NCBI GenBank assembly: GCA_026874595.1
Contig: CM049320.1
Location: 52,466,714-52,530,713 of the forward strand
Length of the DNA: 64,000 nt
From: Sipunculus nudus
Taxonomy: Eukaryota > Annelida > Sipuncula > Golfingiida > Sipunculidae
Direction of reading: 5' to 3'
This document shows, piece by piece, positions 41,246-55,636 of this stretch. Position 1 is the first letter of the stretch. Each line of letters starts with the position of its first letter. Made by a program: the position numbers and the translations under genes. Under the pieces are notes generated by a model that saw only the letters and a program-made list of their open reading frames with translations, made no database searches and was not told where the DNA came from.

Positions 41246-44200
41246 GTTTATCATTAGCAGTTTACACTGGTCTGTGCTGTTGTGTGCACTGAATTTGGGA
41301 CATCAGTATTTAATAGAGCAACTATATTTATAGCCCTATTAAGGTTTTGGTGTCTTGCCAGTCTTGCAAGGCCACAAACTTCAAATTACTGTGTCTCACG
41401 TGTTGCTTAACTTAAGGGATTCATGTAGACAAAATAAAATGAGCTGAAAAAAATGTAGCACAAGGAATTTATGGAAAACAGGTCTATGAAACATACAGAT
41501 AAAAACTGAAACCAAGTGCAGGTTGTAATATACTAATCCTGTAAGGTGAGTTAATTGTTCCAGGGCAAATTTAATCAATTTAGGTCATAGTTTATAAGGT
41601 AGTTTAGGTGTGTTGCTTGAATTATGGACTATCCAGTAACCAGTCACTGCCAGAAGATCAGAATATTTATTTTTCTTTATGGAAAAATATCTGTTCAGTT
41701 TTACCAGGTAATTATCTTGACCTTATGTATAATCATTATTTTAGAGTACGTAAAACAGAATTAATACTTATGTTTCACAGTCAGAGCAATATTAGATTTA
41801 ATTTATGATTCCCTGAATATTAAACTGTTTTATTACTGGAAAGTATGTTCTAGTACAAACTAGGGGAAACAGTATATAGAGTGAGAAAAATTATTTAAAA
41901 TGTTGCTTTTTGCAAGTTTAACAATGCCCCATCACAGATCAGGTTTCCAAGAAAAGAAATATTATGACAAAACACAGTATTTATTTTTCCTTTATTGGCA
42001 ATCCGCCCACAGATTTGTTTATTAATAGATCCTATGTGTACAGTGAACTGAACTTCACTTTGAGACTGTGACTGTAACTCTGTTTACATATACTCCACGC
42101 AGATAATATATTTCTGATGCTGAGGTAATAGTGTGTCCCAGAGAGGGTATCATACAGTGATACATCCCAGTTTGATTGTTGCACACTTCCCTGTGTTGTG
42201 AGGGTACTGTAATACAGACACTTCCTAAACAATCTCGCCTGGGGTGTGAATATTCCTGGGGTGTGAATATTCCGCCACCCATCATCAGCTGATTGTTAAG
42301 CAGTGAAGGAGCTCATGTGTGATGACCCCTCACAGTAGGAGCATATTATAATGATGCTATTGATGTTGGTGTAACGTCCCAGGATCGCACGCCTCATTGA
42401 CGGAGGACTTTTTCCCAGGTGCTGCAGTCATTTAAAGGATCGCCCGCCTTGTGTATTTTTTACTATTACTACAGTATATATATGAGCACTGTATATACTC
42501 AGGGAAGTCAGCTATGCTTGCATGTAGTATCAAATCTGGATTTATATGGAGAGTCCACCACTGTGTTATTTAATTATTGTGCACACCTGAGCAGATATTT
42601 TTAGAAGCAGTGCAGACATTATCAGGAGCAGTGCTGATATTATCAGAAGCAGCCTGTGCTAACGCATAATGACCCATGTCTCTATGGGACTGTAGGATAA
42701 TGACTTTTACATGGATAATGTAAAAACCCTACATACAGGAGAGCATACATCATTCTCAGAAAGACGAGCTGACTCTTCTTGGGGACAGCACTTCTTGCTT
42801 TTTAAAAGACATTGCATTAACACCTTCGCATTTCTCATAAAAGTCAGCTGGATTACTGGATAAATGCAGAGGATCTATCCTATGGATGTTTAAGGATCAT
42901 ATATGCACAGACAGACAGAGTTATCTTTGGAGGAGATTAACTTATATGGTGTACCAGACAGTTGTAATAACAGTCATTCAGAGAAACTGAGAAAAGAGGA
43001 GCTCTAACAATCATAGAGTGGAAGAGAGAAGCTGTGAAAAGCAAGGAGAACTTCACAAAAAGTTTAATAAACAGTTAATGAAATTATAATATTCCAGAGT
43101 AAAAATACAGAAGATCCCTTAGAAAAAAAATAACATCAACAGCACAGACTGGATATTCACATTTTAATTTCCTAGCTTGGAATATGATGTTGAATTAAGT
43201 GCTCTCATAAAGTGACTGTGTAAAAATAATATTTTTTGAAGACACTTTTTTTCATGTTGAACATTTAAAAAAAGGAAAATCCTGAAAGTGGACTGAATCA
43301 ATGAAAATCCTTGAAAGGATATTTGAGTGTCTTTAAGATCAGATTGATCAGTAAGCATTAGTGAACGGTGGATTATTAAGAGTAAAGGTGGGACCAAGCT
43401 CAGGTTAGAGATAACGGAGCTTGGATTAGAGATAATATCTATGAGATAACATCATATCATCAAGTTTACCTGTAAGGAAAGCGTGGGTAAATAACCGTAT
43501 CAGAACATCACCCGTCATTACAGGTTTAGGGACTGATCCGTTGAGTGCATTTATCTATGGAAACCATGGGCTCTGGGGAACCTGACAGAAACACAAGAGA
43601 AGTGAGTTGTTGGAGAATTATCACTCCGGCTGGAGACATACCTGATGTTATCGGTGATGAGACCATTGATGCAGGGTCACTAATGGAGATCCTAGTAGGT
43701 TGTTTTCCTGAAGTTCCTCCTCTTGTTTTCTGTAGTTCCTTTTTTGTGTTTTGTGGAATACATCTTTTTTTTGTCCATGGAAGCAAACTCTGATATTTGC
43801 AGTTTTAGGTGTATCATGGTGATTTCAGGGTTGATTTATGGTAATATGCAGCCTTCAGATGATGTAGTTATATTTGTTATGGCAGTAGGAATGTGAAATA
43901 GTTTTAGGATATTTGAGGTCTAGAGGGTTTGTTACTGAGTTATGTTACAGGTACAGTGCTGAAAAAAGTAAGGATTCTGTTTATTGACACCTTTAAGTAA
44001 TGCTTATTATTATGGGATATTATTTTCTCTTCAGGATAGCAAACCATCTCTAACAGTTTCATTATTGGGTAAAAGAGGAGAAATAATACTTTAAATGTAA
44101 CCCGCTTCCTTGATATAAACTGGGAAACAGAAATTGGAAATATGTGAGTTAAAACAATCATGATCTTAAAATGTTGAGTCATTTTCTGATTAGTCCATCT

Positions 44201-47200
44201 CAAATGCACATATAATTAAAATGTGGTCTGCCATGCTAATTACTGTTAAAGTAACCAAATCAGTCTTGCTTAAATAATGAACATTGTTACCTGGTGTAAA
44301 ATGAGTTCCAGAGGAAGACAGATATCAAGTTACTGAGTGACCAAACTTGACCCTTAATGGACAGTAGTGGACCTCTTGTATATTTCTGTAGAAAATGAGT
44401 GATACCTGGAGGTTAATGAGGGGATTACCTTAATGAGCACAGTTATATACTGTTCGTTTTGGGGGGAGGGGGTACCTGTTCCTACCTGTACCTAGTAACC
44501 CACCTTGGTCTCTAACACCTTTGCTTAGTACCCAGACTTGTATTCACCTGCACTGTATATGGCGGGGCAGTGGACTGTACCAAACTCAATAAGACATAAA
44601 TACCTATAACTGTTAGCAGCCATAGATTACATTGGTATTCACACATAGTATGGCTACATATCTGATCGTTTGCCTTGTACTACAATAAAGGCCAATAGGA
44701 GCTAATACTTCTTAAAAATCAATAGAACGCCACAAAAGGACAGCAGGGAGCAGCACTGGTGTCCCACAGATCGGAATATTTGCACAGCATTCTTGTGGAG
44801 CAAACTCTGGGACTAGTTACACGTGCTGTTCTTGTACAGATTTTTCAAGTTCTGCAACAGTTTTAATTTGTCAAACCATGATGCTGGATTATATAGACTT
44901 TGAGGTAAGAGGAGTGAGTTATCGTCAGGTAAAACCTCCTTAGAATTAATCACTCAGGTAATATTAGGTTCAGCACAGGTGGTAGATTTCACGTGCTGCG
45001 CATGCTGTAGTTGGGACTGTTATTTCAGTGGCAAGCAGTTTGATTGACATCTGCGGAAATCAATCCATAATGCATGGCTGGTGCCAGTTACAGGATATTT
45101 CATGTGTTTGTCCAATAAAACCAGCCACTGGGAAGAACAACAAAGGGATATTGCTCAATTTGGAGCTTTACAGCTTCCACTTTAATTCTTTGTCTTCTGG
45201 GAGTCTTTCCCCTGATAGAAGTCATAAAATTTCATTTTATGTTAATTTTCCAGTGTATAACTACAATGGGACCTGGATTTTTGCTTGTAATATAATGATG
45301 CACTTATTAAAGAGGTTACGGACCTCTAACATAAATGCTTAGTAGCGAGGTGCCAGAAATATATCATGGTAACTTGGTATTTATATATTTTCATTATTTT
45401 GCTCTATATAAGAGAAAATGGGAATATTATAACTATACTGATAATTACATCATATATAAAGGTGAAAGAGTGAGTAGTTGTCTTATCATGATTGTCTTAT
45501 CAATGAGATTATGCTAACCAAACAATCAGTTCCAATGAGACTTAAGAAAATATCATCATTTACCATTTTAGATATTGAAATGTGTTGCTGCCTGTTGTGT
45601 ACATTTTAAAGAGTTGAGTGCATATTCGTTCATTTATGAGTGTGTTTTGGTGTATGTGTGTGTGTTTGTCATTTGGAACTGGTTGAGTTGCAATATAGAC
45701 ATACAGGGCCATTTTCCTGTCTTATTAAGTTTCATCTTGGTCACTTAATAATTGATTTTGGTCTGATCTACATAGATCATATATAGATATGTGTCATGGA
45801 AATTGAATTATATACTATTACTATAATAATTTAGTAATATATTTAATAAGTACTAACTAGTATGATGTAAACAAACAAAAAAATATTTCCAATTTGAGAA
45901 TACTGATCATATATTTTTTTTTTATCAGCAGTAGTACCCTTGACACATAGTTTTCGTTTATGATTTTTCGATATTGAATATTTGGTTTCAAAAAGTGATC
46001 AGCTAGCTGATCAATCACGAGCAGGCCTAACTGAGTTACTCTATAACAGCACATCCATAAAATAGTCCAGATAATCATATTTATGTTAAAAATAACTTAT
46101 GTATCTGAAACAGCCAATATTTGAATTTAAAATAAGAGATGTGTATGGAGAAAACCTAAAAAAAATTTGGTCTTGTCACTTATTATGAATATTGTTTTTT
46201 ACACGTATTATATGTTTATCACTGTGTTGCTTGTTTACAGCTCAATCCCATCATCCCCACCAATGGGACGAATGGACATACGTCGGTGATGAGCCCCGAC
46301 AGTCAAACACAGATCACAAGCTCAGCTCCGTCTCCCTTTGATCAGGTAAGGGGGCGTGTCCGTCTGTATGTGCTTTAATAAACCCACATATGACGGTGTG
46401 TGTTATTTTATAACCAAAGTTCTTCGATCTGTTAACTTTTAATGTCGCCACAGCAACTTACCAGAACTTACCAGGCATATTATAATCCTTCATGTTGATA
46501 TGTAAATGTTGTCTTTTTAGATTGCTTTGACTGCTTTGAATCTCACCCCATTTGATTCTTTGAAAATAAGATCCCTGAAATTAAGTAGACATAGTCCTGC
46601 GTATCCCACTTTTTGAAACAAAAAGTTTTGGCAGCTGACCACCACAGCAAATGCCCCTTCCTGAAGAAATTATATTGATTTCATTTGCAAAAATTAGTTA
46701 AGGTACTTAAATTGCTAATTGGCCAACATGGCACATATGGTACACTTTTCCACATCAAGCATGATTTCCAACTTGCTCAGGCAGGCCCACCTGGTGCATG
46801 CTTCTGTAAAAAGAATGATGATGAACAGGAAGTTAACTTGGCGCCATCTATTGGGAGTTAACTTCATTGTCTGCATCTTTAATACTTTATTCTTCTCCAT
46901 CTTTCTCTGATTCTTGCTTTGTCTACTGTGGTTGTCGTCATATCAACGTCGCTAAATTTTCATGATTTTCAATTATCATTGGATCATAAAGGTTCCATTT
47001 TAGTGTAAAATAACCTACACATAGCATATATCCATTATCTCACTGACTATTTAATATCCACACTAAATCTTAACAACTTGACATTTTGCCACAAAAATGG
47101 GTAGTAATTCTTGTCACTTATTGGCAGACAGGATGAAAGATTTTATGTTATTTTATTTTATGTCTGTCTCCATATTTACAGGTAAAAAAATATATGTTCA

Positions 47201-50200
47201 TATTTATAGTAACTATTATATATACCTATATATATATAATATACCTTATATATACCTTTTGATGATTAAACCTACAGGTGTAAAGTCACCTGGATTACCT
47301 ACATGAAATGCCAATAAGGATATTTATCAAATGAATTAACCTGGGTAGATGAACATTTTATTCATGGTAGTTTCATTTTCCTGATTAATTCTCTTTCATG
47401 AATATTGTAAATTTGAAACCTTTGTAAACAAAAAGAGAAGCACAGTATTTTTCTGGATTTATTAATTGGAATGGCTCTCTCCCCCTTTTTGTTCTCTTTC
47501 TCGCTCTCTATCATTTCCTCTTTCTCCCCTGCTTCTCTCTCCCTTCTCCCCTTTTATCTCTTTCTCACTCCTTTCCTCTTCCTTTTTTTCCCTTTCTCTC
47601 TCTTCTCTCTCTCTCTCTTTCTGTGTCAGTGACTGTTGTACAGTATGAGTTGCCACATAAATCAATACTTGTTTTCACTTCATTGTATATTATCATATTA
47701 TTCCTCAGTAATTGTCCTACAAACAATATCCCATACTATAATGTAAATATGCACAAATTACCATATTGTGTTGTGGAAAATGTTTGCCTGTTCTCATGAA
47801 AGGTGGGTTAATCTGCACATCTGTCTGATCTGCTGGATGGAACATGCCCCCCTTTGTTAAGCCAGTGCAGACTCATGAATGATTAAAGCAAGGCATTTGA
47901 TTGTGCACTGAGTATTCTTAATGCGTGATACATGTTATGGCTCCTCAGCTTGTATGTAGTTAGTCTGGCTGTGATGGCTGCTGATGGCTCAGTCAGTCCC
48001 TACCTCCTGTATACTGGACTGAAACTGCTCAGAAACCCTTAGTCAGAAAATTTTCCAGGTGCATATTTGTAATTATTGCTGGGTTATAGGTTTGAGTTTG
48101 GTATATTGGAATTCAGAAGTAAATCTGTACATTTAGTTTGGACACGGAAGTAAAACCAAGACCAATTTCAGAAACCAGATATATTGCATTTTTTTTCAAG
48201 GCCAAACTGGTTTAGAGCATTCCCACAGGCATCTAGAACCAAATGCGTGTTCTGTACATTTCCCATGTGGAACAACATAACAATATACTGACACAAACAT
48301 TCGCACTTGTGCTGTGACTAAGCTGCTGCTTGAAAACTGGGTCCAACCATTCTAGAGCATTCGCACGACTTTTTAGCTTTTTCACTTGTTATAAAAATAC
48401 CTACCACCACCTTTCAGATTTATCAATCACTACTGGATCTCTGGTTACAGGTAAAAATATTGATTCCCCAATACAAGTGTATTATCATAAACACATGAAA
48501 TGTAATGTGTTACATATCTTATGAGATATGTAAATATGATTAATATTTAAATATGAACTTGTAAAGGAAGTACCTTAAAAAAGAGCCATGGCTTACAACA
48601 TTACATTGTGGCCGGTATTTAGATTAAGCAAATTTTGCACAGATGCAGAAGTGAGATATTTAAATATTAAATAAAAGTTTCTTTTCTTGCTGACTTTTCC
48701 ATTGATTAAAGACATAAATTTATATAAATGTGTCAAATAGAGTTAATTCTCCCTTCCCATATCTTGTTATTATCATGCAGTGATTTGTATATTATCATTT
48801 TATAATACCATTATTTCCTATTGGAATGAGTCATTTACTGCATTATTGACTGGTCCTGTCTCAGATGAATACAGGTAAAATAAATCTTCCTGCTTTTATA
48901 AAGTTCCTGTTTCCACAATTGGCAGGCTTGACAAGGCGATATCCCTCCTTGTGTTTCTAAAAATAAGTATCTTATTTCTTAAGAATAATAACTGCTGTTT
49001 TCCTGATGTTTTGTGACAGGTGAAAGCATATGACCCCCCCCCCCCCCCTTAAAAATTAGATATTTGGTTAAGCTGGTTATAGAAGAAATGTCATGAATAT
49101 ATATTTCTTAGGCCAAAAAAGAATAAAAGGTATGGTTCTCAGGCACCCCCGCGTCAATTTTAACCACCCACATATTTTCATAATTCAAGAAGATAAAATA
49201 ATACAATTTTGAAAAGATTTTCTTTTCTATAAAAGTGCTTTTACCTGTTTAGCAAAAGTATTCTTTTATTATCATGCTTTTCCCTGATCATATGACATTT
49301 TTATCGAGCATCCAAAAACAGGTAAAAAAAATCGCCCGCCCACACTGATTTCTTAAAAAAAGTACCTGAGAACCAAAAAAAAAAAGGTATATCTTTTTTC
49401 TTTTCATTTATCATCACATTTAATACATGAATACATGAAATCTTAATGCCCTTTTCAAGTGCCAAATGTAAGCTATTTTAAAAAGGGTTTTAAACCCATT
49501 TTTATTTTCACACTACAGTTTATATCATATTCTAGCCAGGTTTAACCAGCACATTTTAAAACAAGGCTGGGGATGCTTGCTAAGTATTTTCTAAAAAAAA
49601 AATAAAGTGTCAAAATAATGTTTTGTGCATGATCTAGGTACAAAATCAACTGAGCACTTCAACTGTCAGCTTAATTCTTGCATGTAACTATAACACTGAA
49701 CTGTTTCAGTACATCATCTGCTAATTATATATTGGCAGAGTTCATGGGATGGACTTTAATGTTTTATTATGCATTTGGTTTACCACAACTGCATGGTCTT
49801 TAAACTATTCATTTTTTGAGGAAAAGGAAAGTGCAGGGCCTTATATCTGCATGTCATTTTCATTTTATAGTAGGTTTTGTTTATCTGTTTAATTCTTAAT
49901 GAGTGCCAGCTGTCATTTATTGTGGACACATTTTAAAGCAAGTTTGGTTGTTCATAATATGGTATATCACAGGGGTGAATATAATAACCCCCCTGGAGTA
50001 TAGAATGGCACCACCCATAGTATTACACTGGAAGAGCTCATTCATAAAACTAGGCGTGGCAGGGGACTTTGATAATACATGGGACAAACATTTGCTTACT
50101 GTATACAGAGCATTATTTTTATAATCTCAATACACCCCCAGTTTCTGAACAATTATAATCGCTTTGTGAGTCATTGAGGTGTAGACTTATTGACAATGAC

Positions 50201-53200
50201 AGTGATGGGTGGTGCAACAAATACCCACGAGGGAGGTCCCGCAAAAGCGTGCTCAGACATGTACAAGGAATTCAAGCGGGAGCTTACCTCATGCATATGC
50301 ATATAATATATGCTAATTTATACAAATTTATTCCATGTGCACATTCATTCACTGGTTGTCACCCTGGTCCTAGATCTATAATACGCCTGTGTGTTGAAGG
50401 CCTGGGGACTATGTATACCTTTGCCTGCACCACTGAGGTCAAGTATGGCTGCCAGGCAGGATTTTGATCAATAAACTTGATTGGTTCCAGATGTGTATTG
50501 TGGCTGTGGGAAAAACGATGTGTGTTTGCCCCCTTAATGGCTATATTTTATTTATTTCCATAATTGCCACCATTTTCAGAATATTCCTGTTTGAATTGTC
50601 CTTCATTGTCTGTGTCAGTTTGAAACTAAATTATTATAAATACAATAATAAAATTTTCTTTACATAAAGACTAGGCTTAAAGTATGTGTGGAATTTTTTT
50701 ATCCACTATTAAACATTAACATTTGATATTAGGTGATTGATTTGCAGTTAGTTTTTCATTAATGAATTCTATTATTCATTTTGTTTTTTTTTTCATTCAT
50801 TCTTTGATAACAAAATCAATAGTCCACCAGATCAAGTAATTTTTTTTTTTTTAATTTGGCTAACAGAGCTGAGATCAGATAAATATACATTGTGAAATAT
50901 TAACAGTACACATTTGGTCAGACTGGCTTACATGATTGAGTAATTGGCTTTATGGTCAGTTCTGATTGGCTGATTGTTTATATGGGTGGCCATGATTGGT
51001 TGATTGATCCAATGGTCAGTCCTGATTGGACATTGCAAAATGGAATCCAGATTACCTGCAGGTCACATGGGTGCATTTCTGCTACTGAAATGCATAGGTG
51101 CCTGTCAGTACAACTTGTGTATTTAATTATTTCTTCTTTGTTCTGCACTGGGTTACCTTTGTTTTGTGAATGGACCACTTTACTGTTCATCTGTTGATGA
51201 TAACTTGCTTTGAAAATAAATATCCTTGGATAATTTCAAGAGCTTCTGCAGGGGTCTTGCAGGACTGGAAAAGTTTATGATTTTAAATTGTCCAGCCTTG
51301 AACAGTTTCTGGAAAAAAAAAGAAATGTTTTAAAGTATGTAAACGTCTTGGAAAAATAATTTCCTGGAGAAGCATGGTTTTTATTATTGTTAAAAGTTAA
51401 TATGCATGGCTCTGTGCGGTACTATGATAATACATGGTACATTGTACTACTGGTGTATACTCCTGGAAAGGTATAAGGCAGAGTAGAAGTGTCGTTAGAG
51501 CCCATTCATTATGTCTATATCAAGTCATAAATAAATAAAGAATTTAAACAAATTAGTATATTTTAATCATATTTTATTATATCATGCATGGAGTCCTCCA
51601 TTTTGAATTATGCAAATAAATATTTTTGAATGTTGACTGGCATCCTTGAATATTTACCAGGAATTATACGTAGGGCCTAGTGTAGCTATTTAGATTATTA
51701 TCTGTTAAGGGTTCTCTTATGATAGCTCATGACTTCTTCCATAAAACATTAAATGCATAATGCATATTAATTACATATTATTCTCATTATAATATGTTCA
51801 TCTTCCTACTATAAACCATGCCACCTACTATGCTGTTGAGGTACCATTTGTAAATAATTTATCAGGAAATTATTGTGACATTCAAGTTTTGGTTCATGGT
51901 CATATTTTGTCATTGCAGGCAACATCACCTACCCCTGTACATGGAGGGATGCAGTCTCCGTCACACACGGTGCCTTCTAAGTAAGTACCGGTACACCACC
52001 GCAACACGAAATGTTAAATACTGAGCACTTGTTGTGTAATCGTCGACAATGCTTGGTCACAGCAATGTGGAACCCCAAAAAGGCGCTCTCATTTGTGAGT
52101 GAAACACAGCCATTTTGGCACAGCCTTCCCATCAAGCTTACAGAGAGCTCACCCAGGGTGTGGGCTGACTGTGAAAAAAAAGCTTACCGCCTCAGCTTTG
52201 AGTCTAGTGCTCTTCCCCTGGTCATTGAGAGCACCAACAGACAGCATACATCCACCATGCATCAAAATAAATATATATTCATGCATACACACATGATCAC
52301 CATTCCCTACAAGTTTTCTTTAGTCCAGTTTGATTCATTCTGCTTTGTGGTGGGAATCCATAGAAAAAATCCTGTGATGCAATTTACCAAATAATCAACC
52401 TTTTGTAGCAGTGGTGCTTCATCTAGGTGTGAATATACTGAATTATTATCCACTGCCCCCCCCCCCCCCCCCCCCCACCCCCCGGGATCTGACATGCACT
52501 GGTAATTCCTTTTATGTCCATATTCATTAAATGCAATTCCTGCAAGCTTTTATATATTATACAATTGTGGAAAACATGAGAAAAAATTTATTCCCTGATC
52601 TATACACCCATTTGTACCCATTCGGCACATCTTAAAACCACGGAACTAAGGACAAGTGTCCGGCTCATAAGGTCAATTTGAGATTTGATTCCGTTGGACA
52701 AAATGTCACCTGGCTTTGAATAAACAAGCTGAGCCGTAAGACATTGATTAAGCACAGTGGTAAGTTTCAGGTATGTGTATGTGTACATAAGGATTATTGT
52801 ACTGTCACAGAACCCCCTATGTTGATCAACTTATGTTTGCGTGCCCAAAAATATGCAGGAGGTCAGGTCAGCATGGCTCTTGTGAAATCGCTGACGTGCG
52901 CTTTCCAGGTGCTTTTTAAAATTTGGGAGTACTTTGGCAAACATTTATTAAATTTTCCATATTATTTTACTCCAAGAATAGACCAGATTTTAGGTTGTGA
53001 GATATAGGCTTCACAACAACATGTTTAGAATTTTTTTTTTTGCATCAGTACGTTACATTAACATGTTTATGGTATGCAGCAAGGCTGTGTTTGAATAACG
53101 GCCCGTTTCCAATCCAGGTATTGTGTGCACACAATGAAGGGAGGGGGCGGGGCGGAATGTTTACATACTCGTCCGTTGGCAAATAAGCCTCTCTCTCAAG

Positions 53201-55602
53201 TTTATAGTGTTTTTGTTTGCACACCGTAGTTCCCTTGTTGACACAGACTTATCGAGAGGTGCTGCTTAACGGGACTACTTTCATGGGTGAAGTGACACAC
53301 TGCCCTTTGCCCAGGTAGCTGTTCCCAGGGATGCCGTCACCAGGAACATTTATATTTCTTTGTGAAAAATTGTAAACCCTATAAATGCCTTATGTGCTAG
53401 GGAATGCACATAATAGATATCACTCTGAAAATAAATATAAAAAACTTCTTATATTATACTGCTTTATTCATAATGGAAGAGTTAGCATTTCATGCTACAA
53501 TCGTACAGTTTCTTATTAACCCAGTCTTAATTTTTACTTTTGTGAAACTAACATTCAAAGTAAAAGCCCCTGTTGTGAACCTGGAAATATTTCAGATATA
53601 CCCCAGAGCAAGTTGATTCTTTTTTTAACTGAAAAATAATAAACTCTGTGTCTTAAAAGATAACTTTTTTGGCACTTTGTTGTCTGTATATTTTGAACAG
53701 CTGTACATTCTTTGGATTTAGCTGTAAACTTGAAATTATTTTGGTATAATACATTCTTTGTACTAAATTGTAGGATGAAAACATTCTTAAATCAATGATC
53801 AACTTGGAAGAGTCTAAATAAGTCATGTATTAACAGAATCACTCCAATAAAATATGTGTTTGTTTCCTAACTGTATGTGCATATGTGCTGCATAGGTATA
53901 CATATTTATGGAATCACAGAAGTTCCTTTCCAAGCTGCATGAACATATATATGTATCTGAAACACATATATAAATGGAATGCTAGCTTAATCATGAACAT
54001 GTATCAAGCTCTGTTTCCATGTGCGCATATATGCGTATGTGTGTATATGCATGGAAAAATAGTGTTTCCAAGTGCAGGTATATGTGTATATGCGTGAACT
54101 GGCAGACATATATATTTGTACAGTGGATCAAGCAGGCCTTCCACAAAAGGATGGTAAATGACGTCATTTTACCCTGCATCCTTGAGTTCACGCAGACCCA
54201 ATGGGTGAAAATCTCTCCTGTGGCGATTTTCACGAATATACACACATACGCATATATGCTGATGGACACATGGAAACGCCCCAGTTACAAAATCATGTGA
54301 GCGATTTTTCACACATATACGCACATAAACATATACACGCACATGTAAATGCTGCTTATTACTGAATTTAATGTGAAAGGTTACGTTCTCTTTAATCTAA
54401 AATAGCTGTCATAAAAAATCAGATCGTCCAAATTATCTGACCACAATGTCAACACTTTCTACTCCTTCAGTATTCATTTTCTAAAAATTTTTTCGAGTTT
54501 GTGAACTTATTATTTAGTGTAATTAATTCATAAAATGATTGATATACTCTGTGTAGGTTATTGTACAATGAGATTGTGAAAATTGAATCATTGGAAACTG
54601 TGATAAAGTTCTAATGAAGAAAAGTAAACTTTGCAATTTTGAAGCCAACCATAGTATTAAGGAAGACCTTTTATCAAAAGAAAGAGAGAAAACATGGAAA
54701 TGGTTGTGGAAGGAGCTGTTGAAATTGTCACAGGATTTAAGGATCTGTAATGATGTATTTCTGTGTTATTTTCAGCACTCCGTATCCAGGAGAGTTTGGG
54801 TTTGAAATCAGCTTCCAGCAGCAGTCCAAAGAGACCAAGTCTACCACGTGGACAGTGAGTGCTCCTACATCATCACTGCTCCATCCTCCTTCTCGATGGA
54901 TACATTTATCAGTCTTCCATTCCATTCTCATTTCTCCTGCCCCCTCCATATTTCAACACCATCACCCAACTTTGCTGCTGCAGTGCTGATAAAGAATCTT
55001 GTGACAAAAAATGTACACAATTTAACAAAAAATAAATTATCTAAAATGAAAGAAAGTGGTGTAACCTAGTGCTAGGATGTGCTGCTTTCTGGTAAAATGC
55101 TACTGTATACGAGACTTTCGATGAATTATTGGTATACAAGTTATCTGGTTTTGAGAAGGGGGAATTCGTATATATACAAGTTTAATGTATAAAGAGAGAG
55201 AGAGAGAGAAGAGGGAAGTAACTGAGGCATGCTGTCTCTCATCTTCAGACTGGCAAAGTGTGTTTGATTGACATGTAAGCTTCAGTGATTGACACTGCAG
55301 ACAATAAGCATTACTATGGTGGCATGTTATGTTCACTATCAACTCTGTATTGCATCGTCTCCCGGCAGACACAAAGAGCGCAAACACAGAACAAGGACGT
55401 GCCGCTGTAATTGACCAGGCGACAATAAGTATCGTTGTCTAATGCTTATCTTTATGGGAGCAAAGGTTTCTATCTGTAAGGCAGCGAAAAGGGTTCACCA
55501 ACACCTGGTGCCTTAAACCAGACGTTATGAGTTAAACCTCACATCACATCTGTATGTTAACTCAAATACTGTTATATGTCAGTTGTGAGGAAGATAGCAT
55601 GT

Positions 55603-55636
<34 letters not shown>

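Larger units (their letters stand above)
31244..43556. other. Intron 3 (part before the deltaN exon): no other coding exon seen
   Basis: A large AT-rich intron. It contains a (GA)n patch near 31300, a short dispersed repeat at 33.65 kb, a large TA-cored palindrome at 40.7-41.14 kb and a 17-bp doublet at 42240-42273 (GGGGTGTGAATATTCC twice). The last 800 bp before 43557 may be deltaN promoter and 5' UTR, but no core motif was convincing. Confidence 0.55.
51981..54775. other. Intron 5: no coding exon supported
   Basis: It holds an unrecognised 127-codon ORF immediately after exon 5 (52011-52394), poly-C (52456-52476), a GC box (53144-53155) and an inverted-repeat element (54000-54345). Confidence 0.55.

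Noticed and set aside
43388-43430. p53 response element upstream of the deltaN exon (CCAAGCTC ... GAGCTTGG)
   Set aside because: The segments form an inverted repeat, but neither decamer satisfies RRRCWWGYYY and the spacing is too long.
47466-47665. Ser/Leu-rich ORF and its Arg/Glu-rich antisense ORF
   Set aside because: Both are translations of a CT-rich low-complexity tract inside intron 4.
52011-52394. 127-codon ORF right after exon 5
   Set aside because: No recognised domain, no match in phase to the p53 exons, and it follows a good donor at 51981; treated as a chance frame in intron 5.
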